DNA from: a bacterium | GTDB taxonomy: Bacteria > Gemmatimonadota > Glassbacteria > GWA2-58-10 | Length of the DNA stretch: 34,922 bases | Direction: 5' to 3' | Assembly (NCBI GenBank): GCA_021372515.1 | Contig: JAJFUG010000133.1 | Span: forward strand, 1 to 34,922 | In this document: positions 1-7,656 of the stretch, one piece after another | Position numbering within the stretch: position 1 is the first letter of the stretch | Layout: every line of letters starts with the position of its first letter | Position numbers and translations under genes: made by a program | The notes under the pieces: model-generated | Told to the model about the DNA's origin: nothing | What the model saw: only the letters and a program-made list of their open reading frames with translations | Database searches by the model: none

Positions 1-252
1 TAAAATCACAATCCCGTGAAAATGATCGGGCATGATAACATATTCATCCAGGTCTACATTAGTTCGCAACTCCGCAGTCCGAAGCCACTCCTCCCTCACG
101 ATCCGCCCGCAGCCGTTCAATTCCATCGTCCCATCCGCCAAAACATTCCCGAAAAGATCGGATTTCACGGCAGTGCAGATTGTCACCAGGTATGCCCCGG
201 GGCTGGCATAATCATATTCCGGCAGCCGGACACTTCTTCTTTTGCGATCCAT
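1..252 (-). CDS. REP-associated (IS200-like, Y1/HUH) transposase, partial, N-terminal half
   Basis: The gene reads leftward off the window edge, so only the first 84 codons are present, starting at the ATG at 252. The translation shows the N-terminal half of a Y1 single-strand transposase of the REP-associated type (RAYT). LPEYDYASPGAYLVTICT (about residues 10-27) is the first conserved strand. YVIMPDHFHGIV (71-82) carries the metal-binding HUH pair as His77-Phe-His79. The catalytic tyrosine would lie beyond the edge. Members of this family are single-copy, domesticated transposases that act on REP palindromes in single-stranded DNA. A GTAG-headed palindrome lies about 27 bp upstream in the same orientation, which fits that role. 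No strong ribosome binding site is visible. I cannot tell whether the rest of the gene is intact. Confidence 0.85.
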   Translation of the reverse strand, partial: MDRKRRSVRLPEYDYASPGAYLVTICTAVKSDLFGNVLADGTMELNGCGRIVREEWLRTAELRTNVDLDEYVIMPDHFHGIVIL

Positions 253-278
253 GGCGGACTCGATGGGATTGGTAAGTT

Positions 279-302
279 GGGCACGGTGCACCGTGCCCCT
301 AC
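279..302 (-). repeat. REP-like palindrome with GTAG head, next to the transposase gene
   Basis: On the minus strand this reads GTAG followed by a perfect 20-bp palindrome, GGGCACGGTGCACCGTGCCC. It sits just upstream of the transposase start. The copy at 32353-32376 is almost identical. A GTAG tetranucleotide next to a hairpin is the known signature of REPs that partner RAYT proteins. Confidence 0.75.
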
Positions 303-405
303 GCAAAACCAAAGCGCAAACAAAACAGCGGCATCAAGAAAGCTATTCGTTATTACAAGCAATGCATTGAACAAGTTTAACACAAGTCCGTAATTTCATC
401 ACCAC

Positions 406-440
406 AAAAAAACGCGCCGGGAGATCGCTCCCCCGGCGCG
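406..440 (-). terminator. Rho-independent terminator of the PreA/PreT-like gene
   Basis: A perfect 9-bp GC stem (413-421 with 432-440, CGCGCCGGG/CCCGGCGCG) has a 10-base loop. On the minus strand it is followed by seven T residues (complement of the A-run 406-412). It lies about 35 bp after the stop of the gene at 475-3171. Confidence 0.85.
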
Positions 441-474
441 CCGGTCATTCTCTATCATCCTGCCGAATAATGCC

Positions 475-3171
475 TTAGTGCGCCCCAACCCGCGCGGGCG
501 ACAGCTCGCCCTTGACCATCTCGATGTTGTGGTTCGGGCAGCGGAAAGAGCACATGCCGCAGGCCACGCAGGCTTCTTTATCAACTTCCACTTTCTTGCC
601 CTCCTCGTGGCTCCAGGCGAAACGCATGCACAGCTCCTCGCAGATCTGGCAGCCCACGCCGCAGCCGCAGCTCAGGCAGCGTCCGGCCTCCTCGACCGCG
701 GCTTCCTGGCTCAGAGTTTCCTCATATTCCTCGAAATCCTGCTTGCGCTCGGCGGCAGGCTTGACCTCCACCGGCACACGATCCTTCAGCGGCATATCCG
801 TGCGGCGGTTGACCACATCCACCGGATCGACCACGCTCAACGCCGGGTCGAAATCGAGCACGGCGTTCTCGGCGCGCAGGAACTTGTCCACCGAGACCGC
901 GGCGCGCTTGCCCTCGGCAACCGAGCGGATCACGGTGCTGGGGCCCATGGCGGCATCTCCAGCCACGAACACATCGGCCACCGCGGTGCGGCCGGTGGAC
1001 TCATCATAGGCCAGGGTGCCCCAGCGGGTCAGCTCGAGGCCCAGAGCGGAGGCCACGCCGTCCAGTTTCTGGCTCACCGCGGTGATCACCGTGTCCACGC
1101 TCAGGGTGAACTCGGCGCCCTCGACCTGCTCCGGGCTGCGGCGGCCGCCGTTGTCGGCTGCCATGCCCAGGACGTTGCTCTTCAGGCGCAGGCCGGTCAC
1201 TTTGCCGCCCTCGGTCTCCACGGCCACCGGGCTCACCAGATACATCACGCGCACGCCCTCCTGCTCGGCCTCCAGCACCTCCTCAGGCACGGCGGGCATC
1301 TCATCCTTGGTGCGGCGGTAGGCGATGTAGACACTCTCAACGCCCAGGCGCGCACAGATACGGGCCACATCCACGGCGGTGAACCCGCCGCCCACGATCA
1401 CCACTTTCTTGCCCAGCTTGGGCGCCTTGCCAGCGGCGTGGCCGCGGATCACATCCACCGCCGAGTAGACCTGGGGCGCATCCTCACCCGGGATACCCAA
1501 CGTGACACCGGCCTGGGTGCCCACGGTCATGCAGACAGACTTGAAACCCTTCGCGCGAAGGTCGGCCAGGCTGAAATCCTTGCCCAGGGCCTTGTTGTAC
1601 TCGACTTTCACCCCCAGCTTGCCCAGCCATTGCAGCTCGCGGTCGATGAGCTTGCGCGGCAGACGGAACTCGGGGATGCCGTAGCGCAGCATGCCGCCGC
1701 CCTTGGCCTCGCGCTCGAACACCGTGACCGCATAGCCGGCGCGGGCCAGGCTGGAGGCGGCGCTGATCCCGGCCGGGCCGGAGCCGATCACCGCCACCTT
1801 GAGACCGTTGGCCGGGGACATTTCCATATTCGGCTGCCAGCCCTCGGCGGCGGCCTTGTCCATCACGAAACGCTTGATCGCGCGGATACGGATCGGCTCA
1901 TCCTTGAGGCCGCGGCTGCAGGCATCCTCGCAGGGATGGTTGCAGATGTAGCCGCAGACATGCTGCAGCGGGTTCTTGCTGGTGATCATCTTGTAGGCTT
2001 CCTCGAACTTCTCCTGCGCCACCAGGCGGACATAGGCCATGGCCGGCACATGGTGCGGGCAGGCGTAGTCGCAGGGAGCCGCCAGATTATCATCTTTCTT
2101 TTTGGCGTAGCCCTCGTAGATAGTCAGCTCCGGGGCGCTCTTGATCGCCGGGATGACCTTGTCGCGCATGTCGCCGGGCTGCTTGATCCCCATCTCCTGC
2201 ATATAATTCTTGAACCCGCGGAAGAACTCGGGGAAGAACGAGAAGCCGTAGATGATCGTGGCGGAGCAGAAACCGACCAGGTCGGCCCCGGCCATCATCA
2301 TCTCCACACCGTCACGCCAGGTGGTCACCCCACCGGTGCCCAGAAGCGCCGGCGCCGGGCCGACTTTCTTGCGCATCATGTAGACATCGCGCAGGGCCAG
2401 GGGCTTGATCCAGTAGCTGTTCATGCAGTACATGCCCTGCTCGTCCTGCAGGTTGATCGTGCTCTTGCCGGGCTGGTCCACGCGCATGGCGGCCAGGGCC
2501 AGACGGTTGGCGACGCCGCAGACCATGTCGGCGCCGGCCTCGAAACAGGCCTGGGCCACGATGTCCTGGCGGCCGCCCTCCGGGGTGAGCTTAACGCAGA
2601 GCGGGATGGAGGTCTCGGCCTTGATCGCCCGGATGATGGCCTGGATCTCACGCTCCTGCTGGCCCAGGCTGGCCCCGGTCTTGTGGCTCTCGGCCCCCTT
2701 GTCCTTGGCCAGCTCCACGTTGAACGACATGTTGGGGCAGCACATGTTCAGCTCGTTGATGTGCGCGCCCGCCTCCTCGAATTTCTTGGCCATGTTCACC
2801 CAGCCCTCGATCCCACCCTCGGAATAGGTGAAATTCGAGAACAGGACGAAATCCTTGATCTGCTTGCGGGCGGCCTCGATCAGGCGCAGGGCCTCCTCCA
2901 GCACCAGGCGCTTCTCGGCCGAGAAATACAGCAGGTGCTGGTCGGCGTCCCAGCCGTAGCGCGGACGGCGGTTGATGTAGGGCGGCGGGTCGAAAGTGAG
3001 CTTGCAGCTCGCCCCGCCGATCCCGCATTCGGCAGCCTTGATCAACTGCTGAAGCGTGGAGGTCGTGGGACCGCTGGAGACGAAGAAGGGGTTACGCCAT
3101 TTAACGCCGGCAATTTCCACCGGCAGCTCAAAGTCCTCGTCTTTGTAGTTTTTACGGTTCTGGTATAACAT
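475..3171 (-). CDS. PreA/PreT-like fusion: FMN TIM barrel + GltD-like FAD/NAD(P) oxidoreductase + 2[4Fe-4S] ferredoxin
   Basis: This 898-residue cytoplasmic redox protein combines the parts of dihydropyrimidine dehydrogenase in one chain. Residues about 10-330 form a dihydroorotate-dehydrogenase-type FMN barrel (SSGPTTST, ELNMCCPNMS, GTGGV). Residues about 365-450 are a GltD-type N-terminal Fe-S region (VCGYICNHPCEDAC). Residues about 460-770 bind FAD (GSGPAGISAA) and NAD(P)H (VGGGFTAVDVA), with the second FAD motif VFVAGDAA. The last 75 residues are ferredoxin-like, with a cysteine-rich CLSCGCGVGCQIC region and CVACGMCSFRCP. In mammalian DPD the FAD part precedes the FMN barrel; here the order is reversed. 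The DPD catalytic loop (ACGQ) reads SLGQ here, so pyrimidine reduction is not assured. The ATG at 3171 is preferred because AAGGA lies 8 bases upstream; a TTG two codons earlier abuts that site. Confidence 0.85.
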   Translation of the reverse strand: MLYQNRKNYKDEDFELPVEIAGVKWRNPFFVSSGPTTSTLQQLIKAAECGIGGASCKLTFDPPPYINRRPRYGWDADQHLLYFSAEKRLVLEEALRLIEAARKQIKDFVLFSNFTYSEGGIEGWVNMAKKFEEAGAHINELNMCCPNMSFNVELAKDKGAESHKTGASLGQQEREIQAIIRAIKAETSIPLCVKLTPEGGRQDIVAQACFEAGADMVCGVANRLALAAMRVDQPGKSTINLQDEQGMYCMNSYWIKPLALRDVYMMRKKVGPAPALLGTGGVTTWRDGVEMMMAGADLVGFCSATIIYGFSFFPEFFRGFKNYMQEMGIKQPGDMRDKVIPAIKSAPELTIYEGYAKKKDDNLAAPCDYACPHHVPAMAYVRLVAQEKFEEAYKMITSKNPLQHVCGYICNHPCEDACSRGLKDEPIRIRAIKRFVMDKAAAEGWQPNMEMSPANGLKVAVIGSGPAGISAASSLARAGYAVTVFEREAKGGGMLRYGIPEFRLPRKLIDRELQWLGKLGVKVEYNKALGKDFSLADLRAKGFKSVCMTVGTQAGVTLGIPGEDAPQVYSAVDVIRGHAAGKAPKLGKKVVIVGGGFTAVDVARICARLGVESVYIAYRRTKDEMPAVPEEVLEAEQEGVRVMYLVSPVAVETEGGKVTGLRLKSNVLGMAADNGGRRSPEQVEGAEFTLSVDTVITAVSQKLDGVASALGLELTRWGTLAYDESTGRTAVADVFVAGDAAMGPSTVIRSVAEGKRAAVSVDKFLRAENAVLDFDPALSVVDPVDVVNRRTDMPLKDRVPVEVKPAAERKQDFEEYEETLSQEAAVEEAGRCLSCGCGVGCQICEELCMRFAWSHEEGKKVEVDKEACVACGMCSFRCPNHNIEMVKGELSPARVGAH

Positions 3172-3294
3172 GGGCAATCCTTTAGTGTTTGATTAACGTT
3201 TCAGCCGATCCGGGCAATTCGGGAATTACGGGGAGCGGAGGACTTGCACAGCAGAAGTTCTGATACGGCAGAGCTATGCTGGCATCAGGATTGT

Positions 3295-3322
3295 AAGATA
3301 TAAAACCCCTATCGATTTGCAA
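3295..3322 (-). promoter_or_regulatory. Possible promoter of the PreA/PreT-like gene
   Basis: On the minus strand, TTGCAA and TATCTT are separated by 16 bases, about 120 bp before the start codon. Each hexamer matches the sigma-70 consensus at four of six positions, so this is only suggestive. The same pair of hexamers recurs at 14471-14499. The rest of the 317-bp gap (3172-3488) holds the leader and the terminator of the next gene; I see no gene in it. Confidence 0.3.
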
Positions 3323-3431
3323 GTTTTTTCGCACATATAGAGGCCTTATCTTCTCGTTCTGGAGAAAAACCATTTACCGGCTGAGCATATAACGTCCAGG
3401 ACTGAAATAAGTTACCGCCGGTGAGACATAT

Positions 3432-3465
3432 AAAACGCCGCCCGGGGAGAATCCCGGGCGGCGTT
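3432..3465 (-). terminator. Rho-independent terminator of the zinc peptidase gene
   Basis: A perfect 13-bp stem (3434-3446 with 3453-3465, AACGCCGCCCGGG) has a 6-base loop and is followed on the minus strand by TTTTATATG. It starts about 24 bp after the stop codon of the gene at 3489-4199. Confidence 0.75.
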
Positions 3466-3488
3466 CCGAACAGGTCTGACAGACTGGC

Positions 3489-4199
3489 TCAGTCGCTGCG
3501 GCGGCCGCCGAGCAGCCCGGCGCGGATGGCGAAATAGAGCAGCTGCATCACCGCCGAAATCGTGGCCGCCACATAGGTCATGGCCGCCGCGCCCAGCACC
3601 TTGCTCACGCCCTCGCGCTCCTCAGGGCTCACCAGCACCCCGGTGCTGACCAGCACTTTCTTGGCCCGGCTGGAGGCATCGAACTCCACCGGCAGCGTGA
3701 CAATCTGGAACAGCACGATGGCCGAAAAAGCCAGCACGCCGATCTGCAGCATCTGCATCGAGTGCAGCAGCATGCCGAACATGATTATGGGCCATGAGAG
3801 CCAGGAGCCCAGGCTGGCCACCGGCACCAGGGCCGTGCGAAATTTCAGCGGCATGTAGTCGCGTGCATGCTGGATCGCGTGCCCGGCCTCGTGGGCCGCC
3901 ACTCCGGCCGCGGCGATACTCCGCCCGTTGTAGACATCCGGGCTCAGGCGCAGCACCTTGGAGCGCGGGTCGTAGTGATCGCTCAGGAAACCGCCCACCT
4001 CCTCCACCCGCACGTCCATGATATGGGCCGCCTCCAACACCAATTGGGCGGCCTCGGCGCCGGTCACCCCGCGCGAGGTGCCGATCTGGCTGTACTTGTT
4101 GAAATTCGACTTCACCTTGAGCTGCGCCCAGAGCGCCAGCAGCATGGTCGGCCCGATCAGCAGCCAGTATAGAGGGTCCATCATAGCGAGAAATCGCAT
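3489..4199 (-). CDS. Membrane zinc metallopeptidase, YugP-like
   Basis: This 236-residue integral membrane peptidase resembles the YugP/Zn_peptidase_2 family, whose substrates are largely unknown. It has an N-terminal membrane segment (about residues 9-25), the zinc motif HEAGHAIQH (about 103-111), two further hydrophobic helices (about 128-170) and a last one near 205-228. The length is normal for the family. The ATG at 4199 is chosen because GGGAGG stands 4 bases upstream; the Met codons five and six residues later have no such site. It is a single-gene unit with its own terminator and is divergent from amtB. No regulatory site is recognisable upstream. Confidence 0.85.
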   Translation of the reverse strand: MRFLAMMDPLYWLLIGPTMLLALWAQLKVKSNFNKYSQIGTSRGVTGAEAAQLVLEAAHIMDVRVEEVGGFLSDHYDPRSKVLRLSPDVYNGRSIAAAGVAAHEAGHAIQHARDYMPLKFRTALVPVASLGSWLSWPIIMFGMLLHSMQMLQIGVLAFSAIVLFQIVTLPVEFDASSRAKKVLVSTGVLVSPEEREGVSKVLGAAAMTYVAATISAVMQLLYFAIRAGLLGGRRSD

Positions 4200-4675
4200 A
4201 AAGCCTCCCGAGAAAATATTCTTTCTTTACTACTGTAATAATCGAGTTCAAATGCTCCCCGGCCCACCGTAATGTTGCTTACCCGCGGGCCGGACCCACC
4301 GTTCCAGAAAATGGCAAGCCGCGTGCCCGCAGGGGCAATGAGCGGCATCCCCAGCACTATTAAGCAATTACACTTTACGGCCCCGGACGGCCCTCCGCGC
4401 AAACGGGCCCTCTCTGCCAGAAATGCGGCAACCGCACCGCCAATGCGGCAGTCTTACTGTGCCTAAATATAACCCTGCCGGCCACTCCGCGTTACAGAAA
4501 TCGGATTTGGGGCCGGACGGAGGCACGCGAAACAATTCGGAAACACAGAATTAAAACTATCGTAACTCAAGGGCAACAGGCCGGAAATAGAGTTCTTTTA
4601 TCTTTTGGTCCGGTAAAAGTTTGGAACTGTGAAACCCTGATCGGCACCCTGGAATCGCTGTTCGATGGAGGATGG
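4200..4675. other. 476-bp intergenic region between zinc peptidase and amtB
   Basis: This region must hold the divergent promoters for the zinc peptidase and amtB. Short open frames in it have no recognisable protein features. I looked for a sigma-54 site upstream of amtB. The best candidate (GGCAC at 4643 followed by ATCGCT) has 12 rather than 10 bases between GG and GC and is rejected. A TATCTT at 4599-4604 has no matching -35 element. I see no other structure. Confidence 0.5.
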
Positions 4676-5992
4676 ATGAAGAAAAAACTGTTCCTTCTGG
4701 CGGGCCTTTGCTGTCTGGCTCTTCCCGTATTGGCTCTGGCCGACGACCCCCAGTATACGGTCGACCAACTGGCCCTGGGGATCAACACGGTCTGGGTCCT
4801 GATAACCGGGTTCCTGGTCTTTTTCATGCAGGCCGGATTCGGCATGTTGGAGGCGGGGTTCACCCGGGCCAAGAACGCCGCCAACATCCTGATGAAGAAC
4901 ATGATGGATTTCACCATGGCCTCGCTGGCCTACTGGATCATCGGTTACGGCCTGATGTACGGGGTGGGCAACGGTTTCATCGGCAGTGGCTTCCTGTTCC
5001 TCAAGGACATTCCCGAGCTGACCGCCGGGGTGCCGACCCTGGCCTACTGGTTCTTCCAGGTGGTGTTCTGCGCCGCTGCGGCCACCATCGTGGCCGGCGC
5101 GATGGCCGAGCGCACCAAGTTCATCGCTTATCTTCTCTACAGCTTCATCATCAGTGCGGTGGTCTATCCGATCATCGGCCACTGGGTCTGGGGCGGCGGC
5201 TGGCTGACGAAACTCGGGTTCCTGGATTTCGCCGGTTCGACCGTGGTGCACACGGTGGGCGGCTGGGCCTCACTGGTCGGGACAGTGATGTTAGGCGCGC
5301 GTATCGGCAAGTTCACGCCGGACGGCCAGGCGCGGGTCATACCGGGCCACAACATCCCGCTGGCTGCCCTGGGTGTGCTGATTCTCTGGTTCGGCTGGTT
5401 CGGTTTCAATCCCGGCTCCAGCCTGAGCGGCATGGACGCCAACCTGATCGCCAAGGTGGCGGTGAACACGAACCTGGCCGCTGCCACCGGCTGCGTGGTC
5501 AGCATGCTGGTGGTCTGGTGGCAGTTCGGCAAGCCCGACCTGAGCATGGCGATCAACGGCTCGCTGGCCGGGCTGGTGGCGGTCACCGCGCCCTGCGCCT
5601 GGATCTCGCTTTCCTCCAGCGTCATCATCGGCGCGATCGCCGGAGTGGTGGTGGTCTACGGTGTGCAGCTGCTTGACAAGATCAAGGTGGATGACCCGGT
5701 GGGCGCGATACCGGTGCACGGGATGTGCGGCGTGTGGGGCACTATCGCCGTGGGGCTGTTCCATGAAAGCCAGGGCCTTCTGACCGGCCACGGCGCACAC
5801 CTTCTGGCCGTGCAGGCCCTGGGCTCGGCCGCGGTGGTGGGGTTCACCCTGGTGAGCATGTATGTGGTCTTCCGGGTACTCAAGGCCACGGTTGGGCTGC
5901 GGGTCAGCCAGAAGGAAGAGATACGCGGCCTCGACATCGGCGAGCACGGCATCGAAAGCTACGCCGGGTTCCAGATCTTCCTCACCGACTGA
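4676..5992 (+). CDS. amtB: Ammonium transporter Amt/AmtB
   Basis: This 438-residue ammonium channel of the inner membrane imports NH4+/NH3 and is normally gated by a PII protein. A cleavable signal peptide (MKKKLFLLAGLCC... to ALADD, about residues 1-23) precedes eleven predicted membrane helices, as in E. coli AmtB. The pore twin histidines are visible as GSTVVHTVGG and AIPVHGMCGVWG. FFMQAGFGMLEAGF and RAKNAANILMKN are family signatures near the N-terminus. GGAGG lies four bases before the ATG. The gene is followed 16 bp later by glnK, the usual arrangement. Expression is probably nitrogen-controlled, but no nitrogen-regulated promoter can be pointed to. Confidence 0.95.
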   Translation: MKKKLFLLAGLCCLALPVLALADDPQYTVDQLALGINTVWVLITGFLVFFMQAGFGMLEAGFTRAKNAANILMKNMMDFTMASLAYWIIGYGLMYGVGNGFIGSGFLFLKDIPELTAGVPTLAYWFFQVVFCAAAATIVAGAMAERTKFIAYLLYSFIISAVVYPIIGHWVWGGGWLTKLGFLDFAGSTVVHTVGGWASLVGTVMLGARIGKFTPDGQARVIPGHNIPLAALGVLILWFGWFGFNPGSSLSGMDANLIAKVAVNTNLAAATGCVVSMLVVWWQFGKPDLSMAINGSLAGLVAVTAPCAWISLSSSVIIGAIAGVVVVYGVQLLDKIKVDDPVGAIPVHGMCGVWGTIAVGLFHESQGLLTGHGAHLLAVQALGSAAVVGFTLVSMYVVFRVLKATVGLRVSQKEEIRGLDIGEHGIESYAGFQIFLTD

Positions 5993-6008
5993 CACGGAGA
6001 CTTGACCG

Positions 6009-6350
6009 ATGAAAATGATAATAGCCCTGATCCAGCCCGAAAAGCTGCCTGAGGTGAAAAAGGCGCTTCTCGACAAAGAAGTGTTCAAGATGACAGTCTC
6101 AAACGTCATCGGTTGCGGCCAGCAGAAAGGCTTCACCGAGACCTACCGTGGCGTGATCCACGAGGTGAACCTGCTCAAGAAGGTGCGCCTCGAGATCGCA
6201 GTCAACGAGGACTTCGTCGAGGCGACCATCCAGGCGATAATCGCCGGGGCGCGCACCGGCAAGATCGGTGACGGGAAAATCTTTGTCCTTCCGCTCGAGC
6301 GCTGCGTGCGAATCCGCACCGGCGAGGAGGGGCACGACGCCATCGGCTGA
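6009..6350 (+). CDS. glnK: PII nitrogen regulatory protein, GlnK type, with His at position 51
   Basis: This 113-residue PII signal protein binds ATP/ADP and 2-oxoglutarate and usually blocks AmtB when nitrogen is plentiful. The T-loop reads [19 protein letters not shown] (residues 35-53). The C-terminal nucleotide-binding signature is [24 protein letters not shown]. The length is standard. Tyr51, the residue uridylylated by GlnD in E. coli, is His51 here (YRGVIHEV against YRGAEYSV); Tyr46 is kept. Classical uridylylation at position 51 is therefore impossible, and control is likely by ligands alone or by another modification. GGAG lies nine bases before the start. The gene is co-transcribed with amtB and ends at a palindrome that probably terminates the operon. 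Confidence 0.93.
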   Translation: MKMIIALIQPEKLPEVKKALLDKEVFKMTVSNVIGCGQQKGFTETYRGVIHEVNLLKKVRLEIAVNEDFVEATIQAIIAGARTGKIGDGKIFVLPLERCVRIRTGEEGHDAIG

Positions 6351-6388
6351 GCGCGGCGCAGCAAGCAGATTGCCTGACGTAAACAATT

Positions 6389-6417
6389 GTAGGGGAGGGT
6401 TTAAAACCCTCCCCTAC
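6389..6417 (+). repeat. GTAG-headed perfect palindrome; likely glnK terminator
   Basis: A 29-bp element has 14-bp arms (GTAGGGGAGGGTTT and its complement) around one base, so it carries a GTAG head at both ends. On the plus strand it is followed by GTTTTTAC. Lying 38 bp after the glnK stop, it can serve as the amtB-glnK terminator. It belongs with the other GTAGGGG palindromes in the window. Confidence 0.7.
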
Positions 6418-6462
6418 GTTTTTACATGTAAAACGCAAGCCCGTGCCTGCCCGTATCGCCGC

Positions 6463-6487
6463 GGGCGTCCACAGGGGGCCGCCCCTA
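6463..6487 (-). repeat. REP-like palindrome, GTAG head on minus strand
   Basis: The minus strand reads GTAGGGGCGGCCCC, then a short loop, then GGACGCCC. The imperfect 8-bp stem has one mismatch. The sequence closely matches the right half of the paired element at 30903-30954, which reads GTAGGGGCGGCCCCGTGTGG on the minus strand. Confidence 0.65.
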
Positions 6488-6546
6488 CAGTTACCGGGCT
6501 TTTAAGGACTCATTTAAGAGGCTCGATACACCGTGCCCCGGTGAAC

Positions 6547-6577
6547 AAAAAAAGGGGCGACCGCCGGTCGCCCCTAC
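6547..6577 (-). terminator. REP-like palindrome acting as terminator of the flagellar operon
   Basis: On the minus strand, GTA is followed by a perfect 9-bp stem (GGGGCGACC/GGTCGCCCC, 3-base loop, 6554-6574) and then by seven T residues (A-run 6547-6553). It lies 33 bp past the stop of motE. It therefore has both the GTAG-headed REP form and the layout of a Rho-independent terminator. Confidence 0.7.
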
Positions 6578-6609
6578 ATTTATATCCCTGTCTTCGCCGG
6601 ACCTTCCGC

Positions 6610-7146
6610 TCATTCCTTGAGCATGGTGATCAACTGGCTCACCTTGGCCAGCTTTTCGGCGCTCATGGCGTTCATCACGCTGCCAGCCGAGCGCTTGCGC
6701 ATGCGCAGCAGTATCTTGGCCGAGGAGAAATCGCTCAGGTTGTCCAGCACCCGTCCGGCGTCCGCGGGCTTCATGCTTTCGATCAGTCCGGCCAGGTCCT
6801 GGTAGCGCAGGTTCATGATCGAGTCCTCCTCAGCCGAGGCCTCGCCCACTTTCTTCTGGATATCCTCCAGCATCTGCCTGTTCTGCTCGATCTCCTGCTG
6901 CTTGCGGGCCAGATCCTCCTCCTTGGTGGTCAGCTCAGTTTTCTTCTGGTCGATCTGGATACGCTCCTTGGCGTACATCGACAGGCTGTCCGGCCAGACC
7001 CCTGCCGCGATCAGGCTGTCCACGTTGACCCCCGGCGGGGGCGGCGCGGTGTAGTCCTTGGTGTACCAGAAGATGCCGGTGAAAAGGCCGACGATCAACA
7101 GGAACGAAAGGATGAACCCTCCGATGAACTGTAAAAGCTTGGTCAT
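6610..7146 (-). CDS. motE: MotE-like flagellar protein with MgtE-N-like domain
   Basis: The 178-residue protein has one N-terminal membrane helix (about residues 8-28), a Pro-rich stretch, a charged coiled coil (about 58-105) and a C-terminal helical domain of the MgtE N-terminal type (about 112-178, LIESMKPADAGRVLDNL...SAEKLAKVSQLI). This architecture and its place directly after fliJ match MotE, described as a chaperone for the motility protein MotC in rhizobia and common in flagellar operons. The precise role here is inferred. It is the last gene of the operon. The usual followers fliK, flgD and flgE are absent, and a palindrome cluster comes next. The ribosome binding site is weak (GGAG only two bases from ATG), so translation may depend on the upstream gene. 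Confidence 0.75.
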   Translation of the reverse strand: MTKLLQFIGGFILSFLLIVGLFTGIFWYTKDYTAPPPPGVNVDSLIAAGVWPDSLSMYAKERIQIDQKKTELTTKEEDLARKQQEIEQNRQMLEDIQKKVGEASAEEDSIMNLRYQDLAGLIESMKPADAGRVLDNLSDFSSAKILLRMRKRSAGSVMNAMSAEKLAKVSQLITMLKE

Positions 7147-7170
7147 AACTCCACTGGCCCCTGTGCCGGT

Positions 7171-7632
7171 TTATTGCATGATTCCGTTGCCGTTGTGGAA
7201 CGAGCGCACGCTCAGCTCGTCCATGAACTTCTGTTCCATGTTGCGCAGTTTCTTCTTGAATTCAGCATACTTTTTATCTTTCAGTTTTTCAAGCACCTTC
7301 TTGTCACGGGTAATTTCGAGCAGGCGCTCGCGGTGCAGACGGACCTCCTCGTTCTGTTTCTCGATACGCACCCGCTGCGCGCGAATCTCGCCGGCCAGGA
7401 CCTCGGTCCAGCCGCTGTAGTTCATCAGCTCGGAGACCCGCACCGCGTGAGTCCGGTCGGCCGCGGACTCGAACTCGGCGATCTGCTGCTCCAGGCGCTC
7501 GAGCATGGCCTCCAGTTCCTCCTCGCACCTGCGCAGCCGGCCGAACGCCTCGGCCAGCTCCCGCTTCTGCACTTCCTCGCGGGTCATGGTCGTTTCCATC
7601 ACTTTCTGCAGGCGGAACTGGAACTGCTTCAT
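7171..7632 (-). CDS. fliJ: Flagellar export protein FliJ
   Basis: This 153-residue, almost entirely coiled-coil protein begins with the FliJ-like MKQFQFRLQKVMETTMTREE. FliJ is the central stalk-like partner of the FliI ATPase in the flagellar type III export apparatus and also helps recycle chaperones. The length matches the family (about 145-155). Charged heptads run from residue 15 to 140 with no membrane segment. GAGG precedes the ATG by about four bases. It follows fliI with 24 bp between and precedes motE, the standard order. Sequence conservation in this family is low, so the call rests on length, coiled coil and position. Confidence 0.88.
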   Translation of the reverse strand: MKQFQFRLQKVMETTMTREEVQKRELAEAFGRLRRCEEELEAMLERLEQQIAEFESAADRTHAVRVSELMNYSGWTEVLAGEIRAQRVRIEKQNEEVRLHRERLLEITRDKKVLEKLKDKKYAEFKKKLRNMEQKFMDELSVRSFHNGNGIMQ

Positions 7633-7656
7633 CTCCCCTCACTCTCAGGCGGGCCT

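Noticed and set aside
16-393. Plus-strand open frame of 125 codons
   Set aside because: It is antisense to the transposase fragment, whose minus-strand translation carries the recognisable HUH motif. The rest of it covers a palindrome.
478-3168. Plus-strand open frame of 896 codons antisense to the PreA/PreT-like gene
   Set aside because: Long antisense frames are expected in GC-rich genes. Its His/Leu/Ala-rich translation has no motif, while the minus strand has clear Fe-S and nucleotide-binding motifs.
4636-4660. Possible sigma-54 promoter before amtB
   Set aside because: GGCAC and ATCGCT are present, but the GG-to-GC gap is 12 bases rather than 10 and the site almost abuts the ribosome binding site.
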